Part shown: positions 18,386 to 29,804 of the stretch, piece by piece
How the letters are laid out: every line of letters begins with the position of its first letter
How positions within the stretch are numbered: the stretch's first letter is position 1
NCBI GenBank assembly: GCA_003833135.1
Contig: QZLH01000306.1
Coordinates: 74,741-107,203 of the forward strand
Length of the DNA stretch: 32,463 bases
From: Oehlia diaphana
Taxonomy: Eukaryota > Glomeromycota > Glomeromycetes > Glomerales > Glomeraceae
Reading direction: 5' to 3'
Notes under the pieces: model-generated
Databases searched by the model: none
What the model was told of the DNA's origin: nothing
Seen by the model: only the letters and a program-made list of their open reading frames with translations
Translations under genes and position numbers: made by a program

Positions 18386-19840
18386 TTTATAATAGTGTAC
18401 TTAACTCTATATATCAATAATATTTAATTATTTATTAAATTAAAATTTGATAAAGTGAAAAGGGCTATTTTCAAGTGCATTTATTGTAAAATAATAAAAT
18501 GATTAATATATTAAAGGGAAAATATCAATTTTTCTTCTCTTTACTTATTGACTTTTTTCAACTTTGATTTTTCTTTAAGATAAACGTTATAATACATGCG
18601 AAAATGCGAAATATATCCGGCAATAAATGACGTAACATTGGGGTGCACGATCAACTATGTAAATCAAAAGTATGACATGTTATATAATAAAATTATTAAT
18701 TGAAGTTTTTTTTTTTTATAATAACTAGGGAAAAATCAGGAGCCAAGTTGGTACTCTCTTCAATTAATTAAAAATTTTCAATAAATGTGTTGCGGAGTTT
18801 TGTTTGTAGAAAGGTGCTTTATATGTTTATTTTATGTATTTTTAATTATAATAAATAAAAAATTTAAGTTTTATGTAAATTATTTTTTATTTATTGAGTT
18901 AAAGTGAAATCACTATTATTATTTTTATGATTCAGCAATAATTTTCTGTTATTTTTATTTTAATATTAAAAGATCATCTACAGTAACTCATTTTCAAAAT
19001 GGTTGAAATTGATGTCGATCACGTAACACAAAAAAAAATTCTCATAAATTTTTCGTTTCTTATTAAGGTCTAAATTTTTTATAGTACTACTAAATATTTT
19101 TTTTATTTAAATAATTTAATGAAAGTTTATGAATTATCTCTAAAATATCATTATGAGGATTCTTCACAAAGAGCAAATTTTCCCGTAAATCTGAGTACAT
19201 CACCAGATATAAAATCTGGAATCCATTTTGGAACTGAAGGATTTTTTGTAAAAAAAGCAATTATTTAGGTTCATTGTTGTATTATCTTCTTTTCTCACAA
19301 CAACAATAGCTTCTTTCACAATAAAATTAGTACTATCGCGTTCAACAACTGCCATAGTATTTATTATTTAATTAATTATTAAAAAAAAAAAATGAAAGTT
19401 TATTTATGTTATATTTTTTTTTAATTGATTTTTCAAATCAAAAGAGAGGTTTCTTATTTTATTGGTTTTTTATAAAAAAAATATTTATATAAGCGTTATT
19501 AATTAAAAATGAAATCACTATTTTATAATAAATAATTTTTTTAAGAAAATATTTTGACATAATTATTTATTATTTTATTGTTTTTTTTTTTTTGAGAAAT
19601 ATTTTATATATATATATATTTTTTTTTCCTCTTTTTTTTTTTTATTTTAGTAATATAAAACGAAAGTGAAAAGTAATTATTACGGAACATATCAAAATTT
19701 TCCTGACTAAATTAATTATATAATTATCATTATCATATGTCTATCAGCTATCATCATCATTTTATTACGTATTATGTTGATCTTTTTTTTTCATCAAATT
19801 ATTTTTTCATCGTCACTCTTTTTTTTTTCATATATATTAA
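18386..19840. other. AT-rich stretch without a supported gene
   Basis: Extremely A/T-rich with long T runs and a short (AT)n tract near 19605. No gene is seen. Confidence 0.55.
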
Positions 19841-20040
19841 CCTGACTGTGGATTCAACACTTGAAGCTTCAAGCTTTAAGTATATGAATAAAAAATCTTG
19901 GAAAGATCTAAACCATATTTGGCCTCAAACTAACCATATTTTGAATTTCATGGTTAGGACGATCATCAAATTAATTAAGAATTAAAGTTAGACATTTTAC
20001 ACAAGATTTTCGGCATTCTTTTCTTCAGGCTATAAGTTAA
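19841..20040. repeat. Dispersed repeat R1, copy 2
   Basis: Aligns in the same orientation with 2389-2605 through CTGACTGTGGATTCA, TCTAAACCATATTTG, TGGTTAG, ATTAAAGTTAGACAT and TTTTCGGCATTCTTTTCT. The 82-codon frame that crosses it is not supported. Confidence 0.65.
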
Positions 20041-20700
20041 AATTTTAATATTACAATAATGCAAATAAACAAATGATTTTTTAATTTTTAATGTGATATG
20101 ATTTGTGACTATCCATTATATATTTATATTTAATGTTCAATTAGATGTACAGCTTTAACGATCCTGCATTTTGAGAAAAAAACCATATAAAGATTAAGGA
20201 TATGACTTTATTAACAAAATTACGAGGCCATTTCTTGCATTAATAATAAAATTCCTAAAAAAAAATTAGATCTCAAAGGTAGAAAAACTACTTAAAGTTC
20301 AAATTACAAAATAACATACTAGTAAATGTAAAAAGGCTTCGTAACTTTGTAAATATGGTTTGGAGAAAATAATAAGCGTGAAAATATTCGAGAAAGATGA
20401 TGCTGTTCGATCTGTGCATCTAAAAAAAATGAACCATTTTTTATAGTATAATTTCGTTTATCAAATTTGAACTCTAAAAATATCAACTATATAAAATATT
20501 AACTTGATATACTTTTGATTTCGGATATGAGTAAAATTATTGGCATCATGATCTTATGGGATACAGGATATAATAAAATATAATCAAAAACTGAAGGAAT
20601 AATTAAAAAATATAATGAATCGAAGAAAATAAAAAAAAAAGTTATACAAATATGGGAAGGAAAAATGAGAGCCTAGGTGAAAGACAAAAAAAGAAGAAAC
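20041..20700. other. AT-rich stretch with weak coding-like traces
   Basis: No gene can be supported. Fragments such as VKIFEKDDAVRSVHLKKMN (about 20380) and IIKKYNESKK with VIQIWEGKMR (about 20600-20670) are rich in charged residues and are interrupted by stops. They could be remains of a coding region that the TTAATT element at 20701 later entered, but composition alone could produce them. Confidence 0.35.
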
Positions 20701-21439
20701 TTAATTCGTGATCCGTCTCCAAACCAGTGAAATCTACTAATACATTTTGGGGAATTATTTTGCAAAATAATTTAGTGGGAAATTCAGATAAGAGCAATAG
20801 ATTATAGCACGCAAGGAATGTGAAATGAACTTACAAATTAGTAGAGAAAAGTAGTTTAGAAGAACTGACATTCCAAAGTATCAACTATTCAAAATTACTA
20901 GATACACCGCTCAATATAAGCAAAATATAGTACGATAAGTTAGACAACCTGCGTTTAATAGAAATAAATAATTTTAATAATTTTTTTTGTTTTTTCTTGT
21001 TTATAACCTTTAAGTAAATTATTTACCAGCATATAAATAATGTTTTAATAAAAAATATCAATTTTGTGATTGTCCCACCTCTTGTATTGAATAATTATGG
21101 CATTTTTAAAGGCCGGAATCCAGCGTCGCTAAAGAAAAAATTTTCAACTAATCGTTCAATGTAAAAATTATTGATGGATCTTGATTCCCTCAGTTTTAAG
21201 CAATTGGTTACACTATTTTTCAGCCGTTACAGCAATATCGCCAATTTGTATAACAACGTAACCTTAAATGGCAAGTATATGTTGATCAAACTTGTGATAT
21301 TAATATTTGACGATGCAAATTTATTATTCAATATACTCGCAAATCAACTCAAGCCATTTAAGGGATAATTAAAATGTAAAACCAGTTCCCCGAAATTTAT
21401 TAGTAGTTTTCACTGGTTCGGAGACGGATCACGAATTAA
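20701..21439. mobile_element. TTAATT-ended element T2 with 53-bp inverted repeats
   Basis: The left arm (20701-20753) and the complement of the right arm (21386-21439) match over about 53 bases with few differences. Both start TTAATTCGTGATCCGTCTCC and run to GGGGAA. The element is 739 bp. Ends read TTAA on both sides, so the duplication may be TTAA or TA. Start TTAATT and then GATCCG recall element T1 at 4529-5243. A 65-codon interior ORF from 21171 has no recognisable motif and is not called a gene. Confidence 0.75.
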
Positions 21440-21911
21440 TTATCAAAAAACAAAAAAAAAATAATGCTTATCACATTATGAGATTTACCCACCACACCTT
21501 GAAAAGTTTAGCAAAAGAAAGAAATTAGAAACTGGACAAATGAAATAGATACACTTGTTGCTATTAAAAGCTCATTAATTTCGTGATTTGTAAAATTAAA
21601 AATCAACACTAAAGAATAAGTCTATTTTTGGACTTACAAATAATTCGAATTACTTGGCAATAAACAGCCATTTTTCTTTGACAAAAATGCTTAATAAAGC
21701 AAAATATGAAAACTAAATTAAAATTAATATTTGATGAGTATTTTCATACTTTCTGAACAACTTTGCTTATTTCGAAGTTAGCCAGCTTATTTATTCATCA
21801 CGTGAATTTCTCAGTCCCACACGTGGTGTCATCCAATGAAATCTCAAATTTTAGTTATAGCTTTTTTCGGGAATAACCTAAAACCATTCTTTCAAGGCAA
21901 CCTTCCTTTTT
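21440..21911. other. AT-rich stretch without a supported gene
   Basis: No gene is visible. A short charged frame IYPPHLEKFSKRKKLETGQ near 21485-21550 ends in a stop and may be a coding trace on the far side of element T2. Confidence 0.4.
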
Positions 21912-22984
21912 CTCTATAAAAAAATTTATCCGTAAAAATAAGCCTTTCATAGATCCATTCACGGAATATATAAATAATTTTATGAGGTTATTATTGCCGT
22001 TTTCAATTTGATTGAAACTGCGGCTTGTCGATCAATTATAATAATAAAGACCAATTTTGTAATAAAGCATCACGTTTCACATATGAACATATGATATAAA
22101 ATATTTTTGATTGATGCATCATGCTAAGCCACTCCTGTATTACTTTTATAATTTTTTTTTTATTTTCGAAATGTTTTAATGGAATTACTAGCGATTCAAC
22201 TCTAAGTATAATTGAAGTATAATAGCAGTCCCTCACCAATATCTGCAACTTCACACTAAATATTATTGTTATTTTTTATTTAACTGAAGTATTTAACTGA
22301 AAATACTTATTAAAGCTCTTGCCAATATTTTAGATTGCAAAGTTTAACATTATTTAAAAGGTAAATAAGTCTTATTATTATATTGGCTATACTGTATAAT
22401 AATAGCAATAATCGCTGATTCTTATTCACTTTATTATAGACCTTGTTGGATAATAAGATATTTTTTATATACAACTAGAGACCATGTATCTTTAAATATT
22501 TATAACTATAGATAAATGCGTTTGGTACTTGGGTTAGAGCAATTTTTGGATTGTGATTAGAAAAAGATTTGTTTATTCTTTCAAAAATTAAATAATCATT
22601 TGTATTACAGAATACTAAAATTTTTTTTAAAAAAAAATCGTCATAATTATATAACTTTGTAATATTTCAATTATCTGTAATTTGATTTGAATAATTTTTT
22701 ATTTAAAATAATAATTATTATTTTTAAATGGTTGGTGAAATTTTCTAAGTATTGTAAAGTTATAAAAGGCATAATATAGAATTTTTTTCTTTTGAACGTT
22801 TGAACGCGAAAAATAATTTTTTTACTTATGTAGTAAAATTATGATGTGTCTAAATTTTATTGGCTGATCAGCATGTGATGTATCTATAATTCAACTAAAT
22901 CGAAAACAGCGATAATTCCAGAAATATGAGCCTTTTACGGAAAAAAGATGGAATATAAAAAATGGATCGACTTTTTTTGCAGGG
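21912..22984. mobile_element. MITE family B, second copy, inverted and split
   Basis: The piece 21912-21993 matches the complement of the right half of the intact copy at 10796-10971, and 22915-22984 matches the complement of its left half. In order and orientation they make one element with its centre GGTTATTAATTCC interrupted by 919 bp. Diagnostic words are CCATTCACGGAAT on the left side and ATGAGCCTTTTACGGAAAAAAG on the right side. Confidence 0.8.
21994..22912. mobile_element. 919-bp TA-flanked element nested in MITE B
   Basis: Comparison with the intact MITE gives the empty site GGTTATTAATTCC. Here GGTTATTA is followed by the insert and then TAATTCC, so TA is duplicated (21992-21993 and 22913-22914). 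The ends are imperfect inverted repeats: left TTGCCGTTTTCAATTTG and, in complement, right TCGCTGTTTTCGATTTA, agreeing at 18 of the first 23 bases. TA duplications are typical of Tc1/mariner-type elements, but the ends are not a known signature that I can recall. No transposase ORF is visible, so the copy is non-autonomous. Confidence 0.7.
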
Positions 22985-23643
22985 TATTCATTCCTTAAAA
23001 TTTTCTATTAACTTAATTTCATTTATTATTAGTATTAATATCGCTCTTTCTGTACTTCTCTCTCTTCTAGATTCTAAAAAATAAATTACTAAAGCTTGGT
23101 TTTGTTGACAAAGTCACTATGCAATAATCAGTGGCTTTACCTTCTGGGATTCCATTATCTTAGATCTAAAATATCTTTGTATTCCTTTTTTATTACAGTT
23201 ATAGTACAGAAACTTTCAATTAGTGTTCCAATCCGGGGATATCTTTCATCCGTTTATCCGATCCTATTAATGTATCCGTCATCTGCTTAACCGTATATCC
23301 GATGAAAATCGGATAATGGGTTAAAGACTACTTCCAGTTACTTTTCTGATTTTTTCAAGTAGCTTAGTTACAATAATAATAGAAGCTGGTAAAGGACGGG
23401 AAAATTGATATAAATTATTGGCTGGTCCAGGATGAAAGTACAAGTTTCATGTCATCAGAAACAACGTAGTAATTTTAACGATTTTATGCGATTCAAATGG
23501 AAAAAATTTTAAATATTATTAATTATATTAATTTTATATTTTAATCTCTTAGAAAAAAAATCTTAATTTCTAAAATTATTAATTTAAATTTATTATTAAA
23601 TAATTTTATACTCAAAAAAATTTTTAGGTAGATCGAGTGGCCA
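22985..23643. other. Stretch without a supported gene, TATCCG-rich element end
   Basis: No gene is supported. At 23222 the sequence TAGTGTTCCAATCCGGGG begins a stretch to about 23325 with several TATCCG/CGGATA words. It looks like one end of a hAT-type MITE related to the one ending at 3617, but a partner end was not found. Confidence 0.4.
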
Positions 23644-23812
23644 CGGCTATACTAATTTTCGCTCCTATTTCCATTGATTCTGGATGATGAACCAAGGTCC
23701 GATTGATCAACATCTGAAATTTTTTGATTTGTAATCATTTGTCATTATATGAAATCCGAGCTAATTTCACGTCGGATTCAATGGGAACCTGGAGCGAAAA
23801 TTAGTATAACCG
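23644..23812. repeat. 169-bp inverted-repeat element
   Basis: The left arm CGGCTATACTAATTTTCGCT and the complement of the right arm CGGTTATACTAATTTTCGCT differ at one of 20 bases. Similarity continues inward past CC to TTTCCATTGATTC against TTCCCATTGAATC. The centre is about 90 bp and non-coding. It is a MITE-like foldback. No target duplication could be recognised. Confidence 0.7.
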
Positions 23813-24364
23813 TAATTCCACATGGATTAATTCGAAATATGTGGAATTTCCATACATTTCCATATACAGTATCCTATGCGGAATTTTGCAGATCTACGCC
23901 GAAATATCACGTGCTTTGTCACAGGTATTTGGATTTCCACAATATTCGATGGTGGATTCCCAGGTGGATTTTTAGTAAGAAAAATTTCCTGATAAAATAT
24001 TAGATGTTAAATTAATTCTCTATATAAAATAATAAGAAATATTAATTTAGGGTATCATTAAATATCGACCGTAAAAATTAAACTTTCGCGTTTTTTTCAG
24101 AATTATTTGAGGCCCTCAACCTAAGAGAAACTTGTTCCGCTCATAAATTTACGTACAATAGCATTGATTGCATTACGATTAGAACATTCCTTCAGTCAAA
24201 AAGTTTGTAAATTCAAAAAATTCAAAAAAAAATTTATATTATGATGATCGCCGGTGGAGACATTTTAAGATTATTAATTTAAACCTATAAAAATATAATA
24301 AAAAATCCGGGTTTATACGATCCGGTCCGAAAAAATTGGTTCAAGCCTTCAAATGTAGACTAAT
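23813..24364. other. Stretch without a supported gene
   Basis: Contains repeated TGGAATTTCC and TGGATTYCC words between 23815 and 23970, suggesting another small repeat. The 84-codon frame at 23749 translates these words. No gene is seen. Confidence 0.4.
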
Positions 24365-24583
24365 TTATTTTAGGAAACCGGAAACTAGATAATAACTAGG
24401 GGGGTCAAATCCGTAAATGCGTGAAATATATACTACATTAATGTTTGTGGCAATTACTCCTGAATTTACGTCCAATGATATATAACGATGATCGTCGTCA
24501 TAATTTTGCCAAGAGTCACAAGTGTATATGTTATAACCTTTGATGATCACCTGAGTGGATTTTTTGGTAGATAAAATATACAT
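24365..24583 (-). other. Open frame of 72 codons, doubtful gene
   Basis: The frame opens with ATG and contains IIKGYNIYTCDSWQNYDDDH and a hydrophobic/aromatic remainder ending FDPPSYYLVSGFLK. Residue mix is less biased than most chance frames here and the DNA is somewhat less A/T-rich. There is no paralog in the window, no recognised motif and no clear promoter. It could be an exon of a longer gene or a relic. Confidence 0.25.
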
Positions 24584-25704
24584 ATATAGTTAATTTTAGT
24601 ACATTTATATATATATAGTAGTATAGATATTTATTATATATAAAAAATAAATTATAATTAATGAAGAAATATATATATGCCTCTCTCGAATGTTGTTCAA
24701 CGGAAAACAATGTACATCAATCATTAACTAATGGTTACAGTCGCGAAAAAATGAAAAAAAGTATTTCGTTACAAAAAGTATTTTATGTGCGAAATAAATT
24801 CGGCATAAACAAAATTTTTTTATACGCTTATTAGTAATATAAATACGGTCAAATAGTGTATTGTAAAAGGCTGAAAATTTAGCGTAATAAAAGTAAAAAA
24901 TTATTATTGCTCAAAAATAGAAAGTTAACAAAGACAAATTATAAAACGAGATGTAATACGATAAGTTAACTGTATAATTTTATTTTAATATACACAATTG
25001 TATTTAGATTTATAAATACGCATGAAACATAGTGTATGATATCTATAACGTATTTATTGATCACAATAAAAAATATACTGTATTAAGTGTGTTTAGTTAA
25101 TTATTTATAATATATTGTATACATGCTGTTTATTTTATTTTGTTTTATTAAATGAAAAATATTTAAAATGAAAGATACATTCCATTAATGATTGGTTCTT
25201 TTTTAAAAAGCTGAGATTATATTGAGAAATTCACTACACTGATGGTCATTTTATTATACATAAAAGAAATCTGTCATTATAGCAAGTTATTCGTTATGTA
25301 AAAATTCGCTATAGAGAACTGTATAAAATATTTCGAACAAGAGTTGCAACTATAAGACAACACTTTTAAACTAAGTTCATTTTATAAGTTTCATGGTTGA
25401 AAGGAGCACTTTATAGCTTGGTATTGTATAACAATTTATCTAATAATCGCTGCACTCGAAAAATTACTTTATTTACAGGCTTATATCGATGTAATATGGT
25501 ATCGGTGGTAAAAAAAGTAGGAAATAATAGTAGCTAGGCATAATATGTCCAAAAGGACAAAAAAATTTTTTATTTGTTGTATATTAACAGAGAATAGATA
25601 TACATTTAAGAAGAACGTTGCCCGTATTATCGTAAGTACACTTGAATACTTGATAAATATAGATTTTACAAGAATGATACGTATACTCTTCAAATATTAA
25701 AGGT
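24584..25704. other. AT-rich stretch without a supported gene
   Basis: Very A/T-rich with (AT)n near 24600-24675. It includes the 3' flank of the gene at 25705-26169. The 70-codon minus frame at 25481-25693 has no support. Confidence 0.5.
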
Positions 25705-26169
25705 TTATAACTTAGGTTGGGCATCAGTTACAATATTAACGTTAGTTTTCTTATTAATTTGTTTTGACGCCAATAAATACTCCTTCAAGTGAAATTCTAA
25801 ATTACTTTGTTGACTACTAGAAAAAGTCAAATATTCTTGTTGTTCTTCTTCACCTTGCTTTAATTCAATGCCGTAAATCTTCTTATTCAAGAATTGAACA
25901 ATTAATGAATTTGGAATCAATATACATGTTATATAAAAATTTTTATCATCTATTTTATAATAGAATTTATGATCAGAAGGTGAGTCACTATTATTATTAT
26001 TTTCGTTCAATAATTGACAAGTGATATGGTAAATTTGGTGGTCGTCAGGCGGATTGTAAAAGAATGATATTTTAAAGTTGCCATTTAAACGGTTTGACGA
26101 GCTGGTCAGTTGATTCAACTGTTCGATACTAGTACAGGCTTTAGCGTAGACAACTTCTCGATTGTTCAT
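25705..26169 (-). CDS. FFYNPP/YHITC family member 4
   Basis: An intact single-exon ORF of 154 codons. The ATG at 26169 gives an N-terminus that aligns with member 3; the frame upstream to 26190 would need a TTG start. Blocks are VVYAKACTSIEQLNQLT (6-22), FFYNPPDDHQIYHITCQL (36-53), FYYKIDDKNFYITC (69-82), VQFLNKKIYGIEL (91-103), YLTFS (113-117), NLEFHLKEYLL (123-133) and a tail ending DAQPKL. Relative to members 2 and 3 one residue is missing in the second repeat (FYITC for FYQITC), a clean 3-base deletion. An Asn-rich stretch (56-61) lies between the two repeats. Its closest relative is member 3, about 10 kb away on the other strand. No clear TATA box was found, and a run of 14 T on the coding strand's complement lies just upstream. 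Function unknown. Confidence 0.9.
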   Translation of the reverse strand: MNNREVVYAKACTSIEQLNQLTSSSNRLNGNFKISFFYNPPDDHQIYHITCQLLNENNNNSDSPSDHKFYYKIDDKNFYITCILIPNSLIVQFLNKKIYGIELKQGEEEQQEYLTFSSSQQSNLEFHLKEYLLASKQINKKTNVNIVTDAQPKL

Positions 26170-27384
26170 TATAGTAAAATTAACGACCAAAAGAGGGGGA
26201 TGAGATAGATTTTTTTTTTTTTTGGAAAAAGCTCGAATTTATTTATTTATTTATTAATAATAGTTAGTATAAAAAAATAAATTTCTTTCAATTGTACGCC
26301 TCAGACCTGTTATTTGAATGATTTACGTACCGAATATATCGAATAAGGGATCTGATAAAAAAATAACCGACGTCGTTATCTGATTAAATAAAAATAATAT
26401 ACGCTTTGTATTGAAGTCCTATTTTATTATACGCACATAAAAGGCATATCATTCTGTATTAAATGTTGATGCTCATTTTCATAATAAAATTTTTGTTTGT
26501 ATTATTTTATTGTAAAATATATATTGGCTTATTAAGCTATGGCTAGACAATTACGGCGTAATTTAATCAAATCTACAGAATGAATATAAGCCCAATTTTA
26601 ATCAAGCCGAATATTTATAAAATCTCATCAGGAAATATAATTTCTAATATATAATTTAACTGAATGAAGTAAGAAAGATCAACATAATAACGTCATTAAA
26701 TGAATTATTGTGAATAATCATAAAAAAAATTTATTGTGACTATAAAAGCAAGGCTAAAAAGAAAGGCTAAATAAGCGGTCCCGAATTTTTTTTGATCAGT
26801 CTTCTTTATCGAATCCACATAAATATTATAATATAAAACAGTTTTATGAAAAAAAAAAAAAAAAAATTATAAATTTATACTTATATTGTATACAAATATA
26901 TTTTTTATAAAAATCATTTTTTGTAGTATTTATAATGAATTTTTATTTATCATAACAGGTCTGTATATAAATATATCAGATGAGATCGGATCATAGCAGA
27001 TTTAGGAATAGTTTTTCCCATAATTCATTATAATGATTATTCAAAAATATTTAGGTTTGTGATGACGCAGAATAAAAAAATTAATTTATATTGTTAAAGT
27101 ATAGTCCATTTTAGTATTTCTATGTTTAGAATATATCAAGAAATGAAGTCGTCTCCGAGCGCTAAGATATTAACAATTTATCAATTGAAACACGTAAATT
27201 TCAATTATGAATATTGATTGGTCTACTAATATCTATTGATTACATTACTAGGTACAGTGTATCATTTTTATCGATTTCTCTGGAAAAAAATTGTTATTTT
27301 CCCATCTTTAATTATGTAGAAAACTAATTTCGTAAAAGAGATTTTTAATTGGTTAGTTATATTTATTAAAAAATAGACCATAGG
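26170..27384. other. AT-rich stretch without a supported gene
   Basis: Contains the 5' flank of the gene at 26169 and further A/T-rich DNA. A TATAAAAG word near 26745 is not followed by a usable reading frame. Confidence 0.5.
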
Positions 27385-27392
27385 TATATAAG
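27385..27392 (+). promoter_or_regulatory. Putative TATA box for the 27461 gene model
   Basis: TATATAAG lies 76 bases before the ATG at 27461, similar to the spacing seen for the family genes. It adds some weight to the spliced gene model. Confidence 0.35.
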
Positions 27393-27460
27393 CACGAGAA
27401 GTTGATTAATATCATAAAACCAACAGATAATATCAGCAGGAATTCTTCTATTAAAAAAAT

Positions 27461-27654
27461 ATGAACTGGTTAGTAAGAACTATTTATTTTTAATTTACTA
27501 GAAAATTCTACTATATTCTAGGACGGAGTTTTCCGTTGATGATTATCTCAGAAACCCTTCGTTTCGCTCAATACCGAGTCACCATTCTAAGAATAAATTA
27601 TCTCATTTTTCGTGTCAAGTGTCGCATATTTATTATTTTACATTAATAAATTAA
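27461..27654 (+). CDS. Putative two-exon small protein
   Basis: This is my own model. A short first exon (27461-27468, ATGAACTG) in the favourable context AAAAAAATATGA is followed by a possible intron of 53 nt (27469-27521) from GTTAGT to TATATTCTAG. Exon 2 continues in frame for 44 full codons to TAA at 27652-27654. The 46-residue product begins MNWTEFSVDDYLRNPSFRS and contains HHSKNK. Unspliced, the frame stops after 10 codons. A canonical GTAAGA donor three bases on would give a frame that stops early, so the model depends on the weaker GTTAGT donor. It has no homolog that I recognise and may have further exons. The relic of the FFYNPP family lies 250 bases downstream. Confidence 0.3.
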
Positions 27655-27904
27655 TTCACAATTTTTTTCTTTTTTTTTTTTTGAAACGAAATTCGAATTT
27701 TTTAATTTTTTGTTAGCAGAAGCGATTAGGTTTGAAATACATTTGATGATATAAGAACAAAAGATGAGCTGAAATGTTGAACGATATTTTTTATTGGCTA
27801 TAAAATTTTCTTTCTATAATTAAGACAGGTACTTGGACCGGTAAAAACCGGTCAATAATCGGTCATAACCGAAAGTTGCACAATACGCCAACTAGACTAT
27901 TTAA

Positions 27905-28010
27905 CATTTTCTAATGTTCAGAGGTAGAACTTCATTTGAAGTTTTTGTTAATCGCTTGGCGCAGAAACAAGTTAACGGAGTTCTAACGTTAACGATAATA
28001 AGTGTTCTAA
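27905..28010 (+). pseudogene. Decayed C-terminal fragment of a family gene
   Basis: Plus-strand bases align with the coding strand of the 13522 gene from its LTFS block to the Asn-rich tail. Matching blocks are ACATTTTCTAATGTTCAGA (gene: ACCTTTTCTAACGGCCAGA), TTCATTTGAAG (FHLK), TTAATCGCTTRGCRCARAAA (NRLAQK), CAAGTTAACGGAGTTCTAAC (QINENSN) and GATAATAA. A small deletion after the FHLK codons and later changes break the frame. The nearest intact relative is member 2, so this is a separate lost copy of that subtype. Confidence 0.75.
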
Positions 28011-29804
28011 TGACTATAACCAGTCTTGGCTGTTAAGCACCTTAAATTAATGCTATTAATATATGGATAAGTTTTAGAAAAGGAACTAAATTGATCAATG
28101 CTAATTTGGACATTTGAACTAAATATATGTTGATTAAAAATTTTTTTTAACGATTTAATCTTTTTTTTTTCAGCACTCACCTCATACACTGTTTTTTATT
28201 ATTTATATTACGCAATGTTATTTTTCCTTTAAAGTTATTTATTACTTAAATACTGTAATTATGTTTCAAATATTATTTTTTTTTGAAACGTGAAACTCCT
28301 TGCTTTTAAATTACATTATGTTTCAAAACTTGAAGCAAATAATTTTGTTATGAAAGAATATGAAATATCGTATTTATATTATATTTTCTTTTGTATAGAT
28401 GAGGTGGTACAAAATGTTCCAGCTTATCTTTGGGTCGATATATAATTGGTTACTATTTTTTTTTTTTTTAGTTTTTCGATTTTTTTATATTTTTTAAATC
28501 TTTGATGTAAAATTTTTAACGCACCCAAACAGATAGAATTTTTTATCATTGTAAATTATTATAGCAAATATGAAACAAAATAAATAATCTATGCAATTGT
28601 GAAAATAAATTAAAGTGAATCAAAATAAAGTAAATTAATTACAATAGTTTGTTTTTTTTTATCTTTGTTTGTTTAGAATAACAATAAATAGGTTTTTATT
28701 TGACAAAGAAGCATGCGGTTGTTGGTGCAAAAGAAATTTCTTACATATTATAATACATGAATCAATCCAAAATATGTATAATACACATATTTATGCAGTT
28801 GCTGCGTGAAATTTTATGACGAATAAAATTACTTTTTTTCTTACATCATTTTGAAAAGATAATTTAAGTCGCTTCAATCCAATGCTCTTTACTCCCCTTT
28901 AATTTTCGAAATTTTTGTTTTTTTTGAAAGCATAGTTTAATAGACAGCCGGATTGGAAAAAATTACCTAATTAGGCTATGATCCAATGAAATATATAATT
29001 AGGGCCAAATTATTAAGATAATTACCTACCCAAGGTTATCCTTACCAGTCACAATCTTATAGTAATACGTATTTTCGTTAAGGCCTACAAAGATTGTTCT
29101 TCGGCTTCGGCAAATTTATAGATTTTTGGCTCCTGCAAAAATTTTTTTCGCAACGATACCTTCGACAGATCACCCGATAAAAAAAAATAAAACTACTGAA
29201 TTTGAAGTCGGTACAACAAACTTTAATGAAGGTAATAAGTAAGCTTACTGTTCGTTTAACTATTCCAGTGATGTCAAATGCCCGGGTGACCCCTAGTTTA
29301 AATTTAATGCTGTATTAATTCAGGCCAAATTTACGATGACGGCCAGAATTAAAAATCTATAGTATCACGTGATATAATTTATCCACCGAAAATTGTATAA
29401 GTAATTTTGGCTAGAATTTATGATGTAATAATGTAATTTTTAAATGACTACCCAAATGGCACGTGACCAAACTGTATACTACACAAGAAAAATGAGACGA
29501 GATAAAAACGAGTATTGAAAGAACTGGCAATAATCATAATCTTAAAAAACTCTGACATCAAGGATGAATTATGTTTTTTACAAGTTTTAGAAATGTGTCA
29601 ATGGTAATGAAAGTAAATTAAATTAGTTAAATAATCGGCGTAATTTAATCATGTAAAACTATTTCTTTCTGAATAATTAAAAATAGTTAATAAAACAAAA
29701 AATGCATTAGATTTATTCAGGAAACGTAATTAACAAAATAGATTTTGTACAACTTATATGGAGTCAAGGAATCGTTTCATTCGCATTCTTTTAATTCGTT
29801 ATAC
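28011..29804. other. AT-rich stretch without a supported gene
   Basis: No supported gene. A short hairpin AATTCAGGCC...GGCCAGAATT lies near 29318-29350. Words ACCGGTAAAAACCGGTCAAT just upstream, at about 27837, suggest another small repeat end. Confidence 0.5.

Noticed and set aside
23749..24003. 84-codon plus-strand ORF
   Set aside because: It runs through the right arm of the 169-bp foldback and repeated TGGATTTCC words. No independent support.
26170..26190. Upstream extension of family member 4 by seven codons
   Set aside because: Also a TTG start; the ATG at 26169 aligns with the paralogs.
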